From Caldilineaceae bacterium (lineage in GTDB: Bacteria > Chloroflexota > Anaerolineae > Caldilineales > Caldilineaceae), in NCBI GenBank assembly GCA_019637645.1, contig JAHBVH010000022.1, forward strand, positions 1 to 64,000: a stretch of DNA of 64,000 nucleotides, in the 5' to 3' direction. Numbering within the stretch: the stretch's first letter is position 1; each line of letters starts with the position of its first letter. This document shows positions 26,047 to 34,988 of this stretch, piece by piece. The notes under the pieces are model-generated. The model had not been told where the DNA came from, searched no databases, and worked only from the letters and a program-made list of their open reading frames with translations. A program made the position numbers and the translations under genes.

Positions 26047-27309
26047 ATGCTTGGTTATCGAAAACGTCTGGCGCTCCTCATGATCATGACTTGCGCCGCT
26101 CTATTTGCTCTCTTTTTGACTAGTGTGGATGCCACGGCTAGTACCGATCATCCGATAGGAATACAGCCAGCACAACCGACACCGCCGATTGGCGCCGAGA
26201 ACGCGACCGACACACCCCCCACGGCCGATCGCCCCCGACCTAATATTATTCCCCACTTTGCCCCGCCCATCCCCACCGCAGCGCCAGTGACAGCTCCCAG
26301 TTCGGCTGTCCCAATGGCAACCCCAGTTTGGGAAGCGCCGATTGGTCCAGCCATCAATTGGCTCAACACCGAAAATTATCTAATCCTCGGCACCGACCGC
26401 CGTGCCGGGGCAGGTGATTGGCGAACAGATTCAATTATGATTGTCGGGTTGGATCGTGCGCAACGGCGAGCCGCCGTCTTCAGCATCCCCCGCGATCTTT
26501 ATATTGAAATCCCCAACTATGGCTATGGTCGGATTAACCAAGCGGATTTTCTTGGGGAACGGATGGCCGACGAGGTTGGCGGTGGGCCCAAACTCGTCTC
26601 CCAAATCATTAGCAAGACCTTGGGGATTCAAACGAATCACTGGGTGCGTTTCCAGATGGACGGTTTTGTGCGCGTGGTCGATGCGGTGGGGGGAGTCAAT
26701 GTGCATCTCGATTGTCCCTTCTATGAGCCGATCTTTAACCTGACGACCCAAGCCTGGGATTTCTTCACCTTGCCAGCTGGGGATAATTTGCTGGATGGCG
26801 ACAGTGCCTACTGGTTTGTACGCCTGCGCCTGCGCGAAAGTGATATTGGTCGCTCGGCCCGACAACGGCAATTCTTGTGGGCCTTGCGCGACAAGATGCT
26901 CTCGGCCAACCTGATCACGCGCTTTCCTGAGTTGTGGAGTGCCTTCCAAGATAGCTTTGCCACCGATCTTAGTTTGATTCAACTGGTTGAACTTACCAGC
27001 TTTGGCATATCGCTCAATTCAGAAAATGTACGCGCCGGTGGTTTAACCCTAGCCGATCTCCAGAACTATCGGACAGAGCAAGGGGCCGCGGTCTTGCGCA
27101 TTGCTGATCCAGGCCGCGTACGGGCGATTGTCAATGGCGTTTGGGATGCGCCGACCATGGCCTCTAGCTACCAACAAGACCCCACCGCGTGTGCGCCCTT
27201 ACCCCAAGGCGTGCCCATCATTGAGACCAGCGCGCCCGTCACCACGACGGAAGTTGTAAGCGCGCCGATCACAGCCGGGGTCGCCATGACCACCAGCATC
27301 GGCAATTAA
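26047..27309 (+). CDS. LytR-CpsA-Psr (LCP) family protein
   Basis: A 420-residue paralogue of the upstream gene. ATG 26047 follows GGAGAAA at 10 nt; the open frame to TTG 25927 is less likely. One membrane helix (RLALLMIMTCAALFALFLTS) anchors it, followed by a Pro/Thr/Ala linker and the LCP core: NYLILGTDRRAGAGDWRTDS, AAVFSIPRDLYIEIPNYGYG, WVRFQMDGFVRVVDAVGGVN, YWFVRLRLRESDIGRSARQR. Compared with the first LCP protein the linker is shorter and the C-terminal tail longer and Thr-rich. Paired LCP genes often differ in acceptor or substrate glycan; which applies here is unknown. Confidence 0.88.
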   Translation: MLGYRKRLALLMIMTCAALFALFLTSVDATASTDHPIGIQPAQPTPPIGAENATDTPPTADRPRPNIIPHFAPPIPTAAPVTAPSSAVPMATPVWEAPIGPAINWLNTENYLILGTDRRAGAGDWRTDSIMIVGLDRAQRRAAVFSIPRDLYIEIPNYGYGRINQADFLGERMADEVGGGPKLVSQIISKTLGIQTNHWVRFQMDGFVRVVDAVGGVNVHLDCPFYEPIFNLTTQAWDFFTLPAGDNLLDGDSAYWFVRLRLRESDIGRSARQRQFLWALRDKMLSANLITRFPELWSAFQDSFATDLSLIQLVELTSFGISLNSENVRAGGLTLADLQNYRTEQGAAVLRIADPGRVRAIVNGVWDAPTMASSYQQDPTACAPLPQGVPIIETSAPVTTTEVVSAPITAGVAMTTSIGN

Positions 27310-27337
27310 CCCCTCCACCGCGAAGAAGCGCTCTCCA

Positions 27338-27371
27338 CCGCGCCACGCAATCCCATTCCTGCGTGGCGCGG
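27338..27371. terminator. Hairpin between convergent genes
   Basis: CCGCGCCACGCA (27338-27349) and TGCGTGGCGCGG (27360-27371) form a perfect 12-bp GC-rich stem between the second LCP gene (ends 27309) and the convergent isomerase gene (ends 27394). There is no T-run, so this is a structural rather than a classic terminator. Confidence 0.6.
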
Positions 27372-27393
27372 CGGATTCCTGCGTTGGCAGGAC

Positions 27394-28173
27394 CTAGCCC
27401 GCTTGCGACCAGAGTTCCGTTAGCCGTTGCGCACTACCCAACAGCCAACGGCGATCACCCTGGATCTCCAACGCAATGGTGCCATCGTATTGGAAACTCC
27501 GCACAGTTTGCAATTCCCGCACGCAGTTGAGGCCGCCATTGACCGCGCCCAGCGGCAAATATAAGTTGTGATGACCATCGTTATCACTGATCCGGATGTG
27601 GGCCAGACGGTCGGCCAGGGCAAAGAAATATTCGCGCGTCATGCTTTGCATGGTCTGCACATTGCCATGCCCCATGTGATAGGCCAACTTTAACGCCGGC
27701 ACGCGCTGGAAGATCTCGCGAAAATATTTGAGCTGATGGAGATTCTGAGGACTATTTTCCAACGCCACAGCGACCCCTTGCGCCTGGGCATGTTTTAGTA
27801 ACATTTCCAGCAGCTGGCGGTAATATTCATACCCGGTGCGTTCCTCTAAATGGGCGGGCCAACCACAGAAACGTACGGTACAGAGCGTGGCCCCCACGGC
27901 GGCGGCGGCATCCACGGCACGGCGACACTCATCCAACGCGGCCTGCCGCACCAATGGGGCCGGGTTATCCAATGGCAAATAGGTGGCCGCCCGCCCAACG
28001 ACTTGCAGGCCACGATCAGCAATGGCAGCTTTGACCTCGGCCCACTTGACGCTTTCTGGCGCAGCGGCTGGCGCTTCCAACGCCAGATCGAGCAAGGCCA
28101 GACCATGATCAGCGGCCCAGGTAATTTCCGCAGCCAGACTCTGGCGCGGGTTGGTCACAAACCCAAGATGCAT
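27394..28173 (-). CDS. Sugar phosphate isomerase/epimerase (TIM barrel)
   Basis: A 259-residue protein of the AP-endonuclease-2/xylose-isomerase-like barrel. LGFVTNPRQSLAAEITWAADHGLALLDLALE starts the barrel; VALENSPQNLHQLKYFREIFQ near residue 137 carries the metal-ligand Glu, KLAYHMGHGNVQTMQ the His/Asp region, and HIRISDNDGHHNLYLPLGAVNG near 190 the usual late 'HisDN.g....lG.G' motif. Such enzymes isomerise or epimerise sugars, inosose or hydroxypyruvate; the substrate cannot be named. GGAG 8 nt before the ATG supports the start. It may form a unit with the membrane-protein gene upstream. Confidence 0.8.
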   Translation of the reverse strand: MHLGFVTNPRQSLAAEITWAADHGLALLDLALEAPAAAPESVKWAEVKAAIADRGLQVVGRAATYLPLDNPAPLVRQAALDECRRAVDAAAAVGATLCTVRFCGWPAHLEERTGYEYYRQLLEMLLKHAQAQGVAVALENSPQNLHQLKYFREIFQRVPALKLAYHMGHGNVQTMQSMTREYFFALADRLAHIRISDNDGHHNLYLPLGAVNGGLNCVRELQTVRSFQYDGTIALEIQGDRRWLLGSAQRLTELWSQAG

Positions 28174-28214
28174 GAGGAACTCCGTTCAGGATCAGTCGGT
28201 GATTGAGGGAAGCA

Positions 28215-28919
28215 TTAGCGGTCGTCCGCTGCTGGGGCCCAATAGGGTAGCCATTGGGCAACTACGAGGAAGAGCAGCCCCGCCAACATAAGGTAGAATC
28301 CCCAGCCCGGTTGCAGCGGTTGTTGGTAAAGCTCACGAATCGCTGGCAACACTTGTAGGAAAGCGCGCGGGGGGAACCAAGCGGCAGCAGCACTCAACGC
28401 GATGACCAGCATGGTATAGAACCACCGCGGCAAGAGCGCCAGGAAAGGACTCACCGCCACAGCCCCCAAGCAAAGCCCTAGCGCTAGGATCTGTTGACGA
28501 AATTCGGGGTTGACAAAGGTGTGTTGACTCCATGCCGGTGGTAGCAGATTCAGGGCAGCGATACCGGCCCACAAGAGGCAGAAGAGGCGCAGCGGCCACC
28601 CATACCGATAGGTTGGACGAAAAGCGGTTAAGCTCAGCGTTAGGCTCACGGCGACTAAAGGCCCATAAAAGCCTTCGCGCCAGATCAACACCTGACCATT
28701 GCGAATCACCGGGAGAAATTTCACATACTCGCCCAGATCGAGGCCAGTCACGACCAAACCCGCGACGCGGTGCGGCACCCAAGGTCCCCAATAGCCCACC
28801 AAAATACATAGGGCACTGAGGGGCAAGAGCCAGCGGTGCACGTCAGTTTGTCTCCACCACCTTTGCGCTTGCCGGTTTTGCTTTGCCTGGACGGAACGCG
28901 CTTGCATTGTCTCTACCAT
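28215..28919 (-). CDS. Integral membrane protein of unknown function
   Basis: A 234-residue protein with six to seven predicted helices, e.g. WLLPLSALCILVGYWGPWV, FYGPLVAVSLTLSLTAF, ILALGLCLGAVAVSPFLALL and WGFYLMLAGLLFLVVAQWLPYW. The loop between helices 1 and 2 contains GLDLGEYVKFLPVIRNGQV. I recognise no catalytic motif. The open frame reaches 28967 (TTG), but ATG 28919 is the first sensible start. It is transcribed toward the isomerase gene, 41 nt away, so the two may share a message. Confidence 0.65.
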   Translation of the reverse strand: MVETMQARSVQAKQNRQAQRWWRQTDVHRWLLPLSALCILVGYWGPWVPHRVAGLVVTGLDLGEYVKFLPVIRNGQVLIWREGFYGPLVAVSLTLSLTAFRPTYRYGWPLRLFCLLWAGIAALNLLPPAWSQHTFVNPEFRQQILALGLCLGAVAVSPFLALLPRWFYTMLVIALSAAAAWFPPRAFLQVLPAIRELYQQPLQPGWGFYLMLAGLLFLVVAQWLPYWAPAADDR

Positions 28920-29135
28920 ACGCCCATTGTACTCGAAGCAGCGCCAATCTGCACACTCCGGCGCCAACTAATAGAGGATTCGGCTAGTGTGTGGCATGCT
29001 CATGGCAAACGCGAACCCGCAAAAAACCGGGGTAAAACCCCATCCCTAGCCCGCCCGATTGCCCGGACGCGTTCATGGCGTGCGCGCTTGCCCTGTGGCC
29101 TTCCTGTCCACTCCACTTTTTGCCCAAAGCCATGC

Positions 29136-29193
29136 TATAATAGCGTACATTGGTGAAATAGGTTCACCAGATGGCGTGTCATGTTTAACACGC
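29136..29193 (+). promoter_or_regulatory. Extended -10 promoter and two palindromes ahead of the helicase gene
   Basis: TGCTATAAT (TATAAT at 29136-29141) is an extended -10; no good -35 is seen. Right after the expected start lie two short perfect palindromes: TGGTGAA/TTCACCA (29151-29169, 5-nt spacer) and GCGTGT/ACACGC (29174-29193, 8-nt spacer). The first has operator-like size. The remaining DNA between 28920 and 29267 shows nothing else. Confidence 0.45.
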
Positions 29194-29267
29194 TACGATT
29201 CATGTTTATTGAGACCAAAACACACGCATGTCTACACGCTGTTGTTTTCGCAAAGGAATCATTCCCC

Positions 29268-31214
29268 ATGGCGACTGAACGCTTTGAATGGCTCGAAATT
29301 CCCGAAGAACCAACCAAGCGCAAGCAAAAGGTGGAGGCAACGCCAGAAACGCTCATGGGCAAGCGTTGCCCCCAGTGCAGTTGGCTCGATGAAGAGACGG
29401 CCACCCTCTGTTTCCGCTGTGGGTATCGCTATAATGTCGATCATAACCTCACGAACCAGATCGCGACCTTGGGCGTGACGCTGCCCCCGCGTGTGATTGA
29501 AACGCCCCAAAACCTGGAAAACTTTTTCCGCACCCATGGCCGGGTTCGCGCCCCCGAGCCCTTGCCCATCTATCAGCTACGGCTCCAGGCCGAAATGCTG
29601 CGCCTCAGCCGTGGCTTTGATGAGTTGCTCTGTCTGGACGAGATTGCGGTTGAGCACTATGAACACCAGATCGAAACCGCGCTCAAAGCCCTGCGCGATA
29701 TGCGCGGCCGTGCGCTCCTAGCTGATGAAGTGGGGCTAGGGAAGACGATTGAAGCGGGCATCATCATGAAAGAATTGATTCTCCGTGGCTTGGTGCGCTC
29801 GATCTTGGTGCTAACCCCGGCTTCGCTCACCGAACAGTGGCGCGAGGAGTTGGATCATAAATTCCACGAATCCTTTCAAGTCATGGAAACGCCCACCGCG
29901 TGGCGCGCGGTCCAAGGGGATGAAACAGGCCGCTGGATTGCCAGCATCGACCGCGCCAAGCTGAAGCATCAGAGCGAAGCGATTTTGGCGCGTGAGTACG
30001 ATCTGCTGGTCATCGACGAAGCCCACAAGCTCAAAAATCGCAGTACCTTGGCTTGGCAATTTGTCAATCAGGTCCGCAAGCGCTATGTATTGCTGCTGAC
30101 CGCGACCCCCGTCCAAAACGACTTAATGGAGCTTTATAGTCTGATCACCATTCTGGCACCGGGCCAACTCGGCACCGTGCGCGCCTTTCGGCGTCATTTT
30201 TTGGAACAAGCCGACGAACGCCAGCCCAAGAATACCCGGTCACTCCGGCGGTTGCTCAACGATGTCATGATCCGCAACCGGCGCAGCAAGGTGGATATTC
30301 AATTTCCCAAGCGCCAAGCCGCCATCTATCATCTTAGCTTAAGCACACCCGAGTGGCAGCTCTACGCCGATGTCACCGACTATATCCGCCGGCGCTTTCG
30401 CGATGTAGACAGCAACAAACATCTCCGTCTGACCTTGGTCACGCTCCAACGGGAACTGAGCAGCAGCCCACAAGCTGTCGCCGCTACCCTGCGCAAAATG
30501 GTGCAAGATGGGGCCCACGGGGAAACGACCCGCGCCGAATTGCAGCGCTTCCTGGCTTTGGCCGAATCGATCCCGATTGGCCGCAAATTGCATGCCGTCA
30601 AAGAGATCCTCGAACGCTTTCCCGGCAAATTCCTCATTTTCACGGAATACCGGCAAACGCTCGATACGCTTGTCACACACCTGCAACAAGCGGGTATCCC
30701 GGCCATTGGCTTTCATGGGGGCTTGAATATCGAGCAAAAGGAAGCGGCCGTCGCAGCATTCAAGCAAGAGATGCGGGTCATGGTCAGCACCGAAAGCGGG
30801 GCCGAGGGGCGCAATCTCCAATTTTGTCATCAGTTGATCAACTATGATCTACCCTGGAATCCCATGCGGGTTGAACAACGGATTGGGCGGCTCCACCGCT
30901 TGGGACAGCAACAAGATGTGAAGATCTTCAACCTCAGCTGCAATGAGACCATTGAAGCCCATGTCATCGAACTATTGGCGCGCAAGATCCGCATGTTCGA
31001 GTTAGTCATTGGCGAATTGGATTTGATTCTCGGCAATCTGGAAGGGAATAAATCTTTCGAGGATCTGCTGCGCGAGGCATGGGAATCGGCCAGCAGTAGT
31101 GACGATCTCCGCAGTCGCCTAGAGACATTGGGCGATGTCCTGGTGCGCGCCCGCCGTACCTATGAGCAAGTGCGGGAAAGCAACGAAATAATGGATGAAG
31201 CGCTCGATCTGTAA
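29268..31214 (+). CDS. SNF2-family helicase with N-terminal zinc ribbon (RapA/HepA-like)
   Basis: A 648-residue superfamily 2 ATPase. A zinc ribbon lies near residues 28-49 (RCPQCSW ... LCFRCGYRY). Motif I is LLADEVGLGKTIEAGIIMKE near 150, motif II VIDEAHKLKN near 245, and the C-terminal helicase domain has FLIFTEYRQTLDTLVTHLQQ, VMVSTESGAEGRNLQFC and INYDLPWNPMRVEQRIGRLHRLGQ. These are RapA/Snf2 features: DNA-tracking ATPases that remodel protein-DNA complexes, RapA acting on stalled RNA polymerase. It lacks RapA's Tudor-like N-terminus, so an exact role is not assigned. AAAGGA 10 nt before ATG 29268 fixes the start. Confidence 0.9.
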   Translation: MATERFEWLEIPEEPTKRKQKVEATPETLMGKRCPQCSWLDEETATLCFRCGYRYNVDHNLTNQIATLGVTLPPRVIETPQNLENFFRTHGRVRAPEPLPIYQLRLQAEMLRLSRGFDELLCLDEIAVEHYEHQIETALKALRDMRGRALLADEVGLGKTIEAGIIMKELILRGLVRSILVLTPASLTEQWREELDHKFHESFQVMETPTAWRAVQGDETGRWIASIDRAKLKHQSEAILAREYDLLVIDEAHKLKNRSTLAWQFVNQVRKRYVLLLTATPVQNDLMELYSLITILAPGQLGTVRAFRRHFLEQADERQPKNTRSLRRLLNDVMIRNRRSKVDIQFPKRQAAIYHLSLSTPEWQLYADVTDYIRRRFRDVDSNKHLRLTLVTLQRELSSSPQAVAATLRKMVQDGAHGETTRAELQRFLALAESIPIGRKLHAVKEILERFPGKFLIFTEYRQTLDTLVTHLQQAGIPAIGFHGGLNIEQKEAAVAAFKQEMRVMVSTESGAEGRNLQFCHQLINYDLPWNPMRVEQRIGRLHRLGQQQDVKIFNLSCNETIEAHVIELLARKIRMFELVIGELDLILGNLEGNKSFEDLLREAWESASSSDDLRSRLETLGDVLVRARRTYEQVRESNEIMDEALDL

Positions 31215-31276
31215 GTAGTCTAGGATTTAGGAGTTGCCGACAAAGGTTGGTCGATCGCCGTAGCGCTGCGGCAGCT

Positions 31277-31948
31277 CTAGAGCTGTTGCCAATCAAAACC
31301 AATCAATTCATTAATCGTTGCCACCGTATGGTGTGGCTGCACAGCCAAGGTAGCGGGCCAGGGGAGAGCGCCACGCCGCCAGATCGTCTTCATCCCGACT
31401 TGGTATGCGCCCCATATATCTGCTTCTGGATTATCACCCACCATGACACATTCCTCTGGCTGCACGCCCAACCGTTGGGCGGCCAGCCGGAAGATCGCCG
31501 CCTCTGGTTTGCGAATCCCTTCCGCCTCGGAGATGAGCACCTGATCGACAAGCGCTTCGATACCCCCATGCGTAATTTTGGGCCGTTGGGAGCGAACCGC
31601 GCCATTCGTAATGATGGCCAAGGCATAGCCATCACGCCGTGCTTGGGTCAATAGGGCCAGTGCCTCGGTAAACAAGAGCGGCGGTTGCCAGCTATTGGTA
31701 TAAAAATCATCCACCAACTGGGCCGGTTCAACCGCCAAGGCAAACTCTTCGACCAACCGCTGGTAGACAATCTCTTTCGCGGTATAGCCATAGTTATCAT
31801 GACGCAAAAAGCGTTCGCGATAGGTAGCCAGCGGGACATGACCAAGGTTGGCATGGAAACGGGCATGTTGTTGCGCCAGAAACGCTTGGATCGAAGCATG
31901 ACGATCAAGCAAGGTTTCATCCAGATCAAAGAGTAAGGCACGGATCAT
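31277..31948 (-). CDS. HAD-superfamily hydrolase (YjjG-like)
   Basis: A 223-residue haloacid-dehalogenase-type phosphatase. Motif I is LLFDLDETLLDR at the N-terminus (nucleophile Asp8, general acid Asp10), motif II LAIITNGAVRSQ, motif III Lys in EAEGIRKPEAAIFRLA, and motif IV VMVGDNPEADIWGA. A helical cap lies between motifs I and II. Members dephosphorylate nucleotides or sugar phosphates. ATG 31948 has GGGA 7 nt upstream; ATG 31954 overlaps that site. It is the last gene of a tight minus-strand run (S41, S41, smpB, tgt, HAD), 20 nt after tgt. Confidence 0.85.
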   Translation of the reverse strand: MIRALLFDLDETLLDRHASIQAFLAQQHARFHANLGHVPLATYRERFLRHDNYGYTAKEIVYQRLVEEFALAVEPAQLVDDFYTNSWQPPLLFTEALALLTQARRDGYALAIITNGAVRSQRPKITHGGIEALVDQVLISEAEGIRKPEAAIFRLAAQRLGVQPEECVMVGDNPEADIWGAYQVGMKTIWRRGALPWPATLAVQPHHTVATINELIGFDWQQL

Positions 31949-31968
31949 GGTCATTTCCCATCATTGGA

Positions 31969-33066
31969 TTAGGCCGCCCCGAGGCGCGCCATGAGCTGCA
32001 TCATAAAGCGTAAATTGTGAAGGGTCGCCAAGCGCATAAAGGCCGCTTCATTGGCCGTATAGAGATGGTTCAGGTAGCCACGGCTATAGTGTTGGCAAGT
32101 CAGACAGTCGCAGTAGGGCGAAATTGGCTCTTTACTCTTAATGTATTTGTCATCAGTTAGATAGAGGAAGCGAAACCAATCGGGCTGTTGTGCCGAAGGG
32201 GGCGCCGACGGCTGGGCATTCTCACTGGTAAAGGTATAGAGACGCCCCCGCCGTGCATCGCGGGTGGGCAGCGCCGAGTCGAAAATGCCATAGCCCATGG
32301 CGACACAGGCTGCAATATTAGCCGGGTGACCAACCCCTAAGGCATGCATGGGAAATTCCGGCGGGATCAAGTCACGAGTATAGGCTAGGATCTCAGTCAG
32401 CAGCTCCCCGTTGGCATCCAGGGGCCAGCCGCCATAGCCATAGCCATCAAAGCCAATGCGGAGCAACGCTTCGGCACATTCCTGACGGAGTTCCTTGGAA
32501 CCGCCCCCTTGCACCACGCCAAAGAGCAAAGGTCGCTCAGTTTCGGTTAGCTTTTTCTGTTTCACCAAGCGATCAAACTCTTGGCGACAGCGCTTGGCCC
32601 AGGCAATTGTCCGCGCAACCGATAGCTGTTGTGTCTCGGCTGGATCATCGACATGGGTACAATCATCCAGACACATGAGAATATCCGCGCCATAGCTCAT
32701 CTGGAGCTGAATACACTTTTCCGGCGTCAGTTGAAATTTGCGCTGGGCGCCGTCCGGCTGAAAGTGAATGCCGTCATTGGTTAGCCGCCCGTAGTTGGCA
32801 TTTTGGCGGATCAGGGAATAGGCTTGAAAGCCACCCGAATCGGTCAGAATCGGGTGGGGCCAGCCACACATGGTGTGGAGGCCGCCAAGCGCTTGCACCG
32901 TGGAAGAGCCCGGATTCTGCATGAGGTGGAAGGTATTCATCACCACCCCCTGAATCCCAGCATTGGCGAGATCGACACTATCCACCGCGCGCACCACCCC
33001 TAGGGTTGCATCGGGGAAAAAGGTGGGCAAGGTCAATTGACCATGAGGTACCGTAAGTTCACGCAT
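31969..33066 (-). CDS. tgt: tRNA-guanine transglycosylase
   Basis: A 365-residue queuosine-pathway enzyme that exchanges guanine 34 of certain tRNAs for preQ1. Features: TFFPDATLGVVRAVD, the catalytic Asp76 in ILTDSGGFQAYS, GVVQGGGSKELRQECAE, MHALGVGHPANIAACVAMG, the nucleophile region GIFDSALPTRDARRGRLYTF, and the zinc site YCDCLTCQHYSRGYLNHLY near the C-terminus. LDDCTHVD stands where most bacterial enzymes have FDECTPYP or similar, a small deviation in the substrate-binding strand. The gene is 14 nt downstream of smpB and shares its transcription unit. Confidence 0.92.
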   Translation of the reverse strand: MRELTVPHGQLTLPTFFPDATLGVVRAVDSVDLANAGIQGVVMNTFHLMQNPGSSTVQALGGLHTMCGWPHPILTDSGGFQAYSLIRQNANYGRLTNDGIHFQPDGAQRKFQLTPEKCIQLQMSYGADILMCLDDCTHVDDPAETQQLSVARTIAWAKRCRQEFDRLVKQKKLTETERPLLFGVVQGGGSKELRQECAEALLRIGFDGYGYGGWPLDANGELLTEILAYTRDLIPPEFPMHALGVGHPANIAACVAMGYGIFDSALPTRDARRGRLYTFTSENAQPSAPPSAQQPDWFRFLYLTDDKYIKSKEPISPYCDCLTCQHYSRGYLNHLYTANEAAFMRLATLHNLRFMMQLMARLGAA

Positions 33067-33080
33067 GCGCGGCCACAGTC

Positions 33081-33569
33081 CTAGTAGCGTTCTTTCAAGA
33101 CGCGGCGCAATTCGCGATCACTCTCGCGCTTGGCGATCGTCTCGCGCTTGTCATGCAGTTGCTTGCCACGCGCCAGCCCGATCTCCACCTTGGCACGGCC
33201 CCGCTCATTGATATAGACCCGTAGGGGCACGATGGTCCAGCTCCGCTGGGTGGCATTGACATGTAATCTTTCGATCTCGCTTTTGTGCAAAAGCAATTTG
33301 CGCTGCCGTGTCTCTTCGTGGTTATAACGATTGCCCTGTTCAAAGTGCGCAATATGCACATTCATCAGCCACGCTTCGCCATTGCGGATCAGAACAAAGC
33401 CATCTTGGAGCGTGACTTTGCCCGCGCGGACAGACTTGATCTCGGTGCCGGTTAGAGCAATGCCAGCCTCAAAGCTCTCTTCAATAAAATATTCATGGCG
33501 CGCTTTGCGGTTGCTGGCAACGGTCTGCGGCCCTTGTCTGTCTTTGTCTTTAGTCGTCTGTTTTGCCAT
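33081..33569 (-). CDS. smpB: SsrA-binding protein SmpB
   Basis: A 162-residue partner of tmRNA in ribosome rescue. ASNRKARHEYFIEESFEAGI, LTGTEIKSVRAGKVTLQDGF, and LLLHKSEIERLHVNATQRSW form the OB-fold, and the C-terminal basic helix ARGKQLHDKRETIAKRESDR enters the empty A site. All are typical SmpB segments. It begins 7 nt after the upstream S41 protease gene, so it is surely co-transcribed with it. No tmRNA gene was recognised in the window. Confidence 0.97.
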   Translation of the reverse strand: MAKQTTKDKDRQGPQTVASNRKARHEYFIEESFEAGIALTGTEIKSVRAGKVTLQDGFVLIRNGEAWLMNVHIAHFEQGNRYNHEETRQRKLLLHKSEIERLHVNATQRSWTIVPLRVYINERGRAKVEIGLARGKQLHDKRETIAKRESDRELRRVLKERY

Positions 33570-33576
33570 ATAGAAT

Positions 33577-34881
33577 CTACTGGCCTATCTCTTCTTCGAG
33601 TAACGTAATGGCCGCCGTCAGTTGCGGATCCGTGCCATTTTCGCGGTCTTGATCAGTCAGTTCAACCACAATATCGGGGGCAAGCCCGGTGCCATCGATG
33701 GTGCGGTCATTGGGCGTAAACCAGTGTGCGATGGTCACCCGCATAATCGCGCCATTGCTCAGGGTGTGCGGTAGTTGGACACTGCCTTTGCCATAGGTTT
33801 TTTCACCCAATAATTTTGCGCGCCCCGTATCTTGTAGCGCGCCCGCCACAATCTCGCTGGCGCTCGCGCTCCCCGCATCCACCAAGACAAGTAAGGGGAT
33901 CTGCTTGGCTACGGCGGTTGTGGTTGTTGCATAGGTCTCGAGGCGGCCATCGCTAAAGCGTTCTAGTAAGACAGTACTATCTTCAATAAAGACATTCGCC
34001 ACCTTAATCGCCTCGCGCAAGAGACCACCGGTGTTACCGCGTAGGTCAAAGACCAAGGCGGATGGGCTGCGGCTCAGCGCATCTTCCACGGCTTGGCGCA
34101 CCAGTTGGCCGGCATTTTGGTTAAAGGTGGTCAGCTTAATATAGGCAATCTCACCTTGCGCCCCCAACGTATCGGTCGCAATGGTTGGCGTTTCAATATG
34201 ATCGCGCACCACCGCAATTTCAAGGGGGTCAGGGGTGCCTTCGCGCCGAATGCTGAGGACAACCGTCGTCCCTTTTTTGCCCCGAATCTTGGCAACCGCC
34301 GCATTGAGGGTCGTGCCGATAATGCTTTCCCCATCCACCGCGACAATCAGATCACCACGGCGGAGACCGGCCAGCCACGCGGGTTGATTTTCAAAGGGTT
34401 CGCTCACCCGCAGCGTGTCTTCAGTTTCATCCCACTCGACCCGTGCGCCGATGCCCTCAAATGAGCCCTGCAAAGAAGTCCGAAAGAACTCAGCCTCTTG
34501 CGGCGTTAAGAAAGAGGTATTCGGGTCGCCCAGCTCATCGACAATCCCGCGAATCGCGTCATAGGTTGCTTCTTCGGGATCGGGCAACTTCCCATAAAAA
34601 TCTTGGTAGAGTAGATGGAGCGCTTCCCAAAAGGTGGCAAAGGCCGGATAGAGCACTTCCTGGGTTTCAGAACATTGGCTCGTCGCCGTCCGTTGGCCGG
34701 TGAACGTATTCCACCACCCCGTATCGGCAGAGGCAGCGGCATCCGGCGTGCGGGCAACCGCATAGCCAACCCCTGCGCCAACCACAAAGGTCAAGACAAA
34801 GGCCAATAGGAGCGCTAGGAAAAGCGGGCGAAAGAAAAACGCAGGTGTGGCATTGGGCTCAAGTTCTGGTTCTGGCTGCAT
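33577..34881 (-). CDS. S41 C-terminal processing peptidase (CtpA/Prc-like)
   Basis: A 434-residue membrane-anchored serine protease. A single helix (LFLALLLAFVLTFVVGAGVG) anchors it; then come a helical N-terminal region, a PDZ domain (around AWLAGLRRGDLIVAVDGESI, residues about 165-240) and the S41 catalytic domain with FDLRGNTGGLLREAIKVANV, Ser in GSASASEIVAGALQDTGRAK and Lys in EKTYGKGSVQLPH. The Ser-Lys dyad is intact. Such enzymes cleave C-termini of envelope or photosystem-type proteins. A paralogue lies directly upstream, and smpB directly downstream. Confidence 0.92.
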   Translation of the reverse strand: MQPEPELEPNATPAFFFRPLFLALLLAFVLTFVVGAGVGYAVARTPDAAASADTGWWNTFTGQRTATSQCSETQEVLYPAFATFWEALHLLYQDFYGKLPDPEEATYDAIRGIVDELGDPNTSFLTPQEAEFFRTSLQGSFEGIGARVEWDETEDTLRVSEPFENQPAWLAGLRRGDLIVAVDGESIIGTTLNAAVAKIRGKKGTTVVLSIRREGTPDPLEIAVVRDHIETPTIATDTLGAQGEIAYIKLTTFNQNAGQLVRQAVEDALSRSPSALVFDLRGNTGGLLREAIKVANVFIEDSTVLLERFSDGRLETYATTTTAVAKQIPLLVLVDAGSASASEIVAGALQDTGRAKLLGEKTYGKGSVQLPHTLSNGAIMRVTIAHWFTPNDRTIDGTGLAPDIVVELTDQDRENGTDPQLTAAITLLEEEIGQ

Positions 34882-34988
34882 AATCTACTCTTATCAATCG
34901 GAAAATAATTTACGCCTTACGGGCAAAGGTTAGTCTGCCACGGCAGAGCTGTCAGCGCTAGCTTTGCCTAAGTCCTGTCATCAATCCA

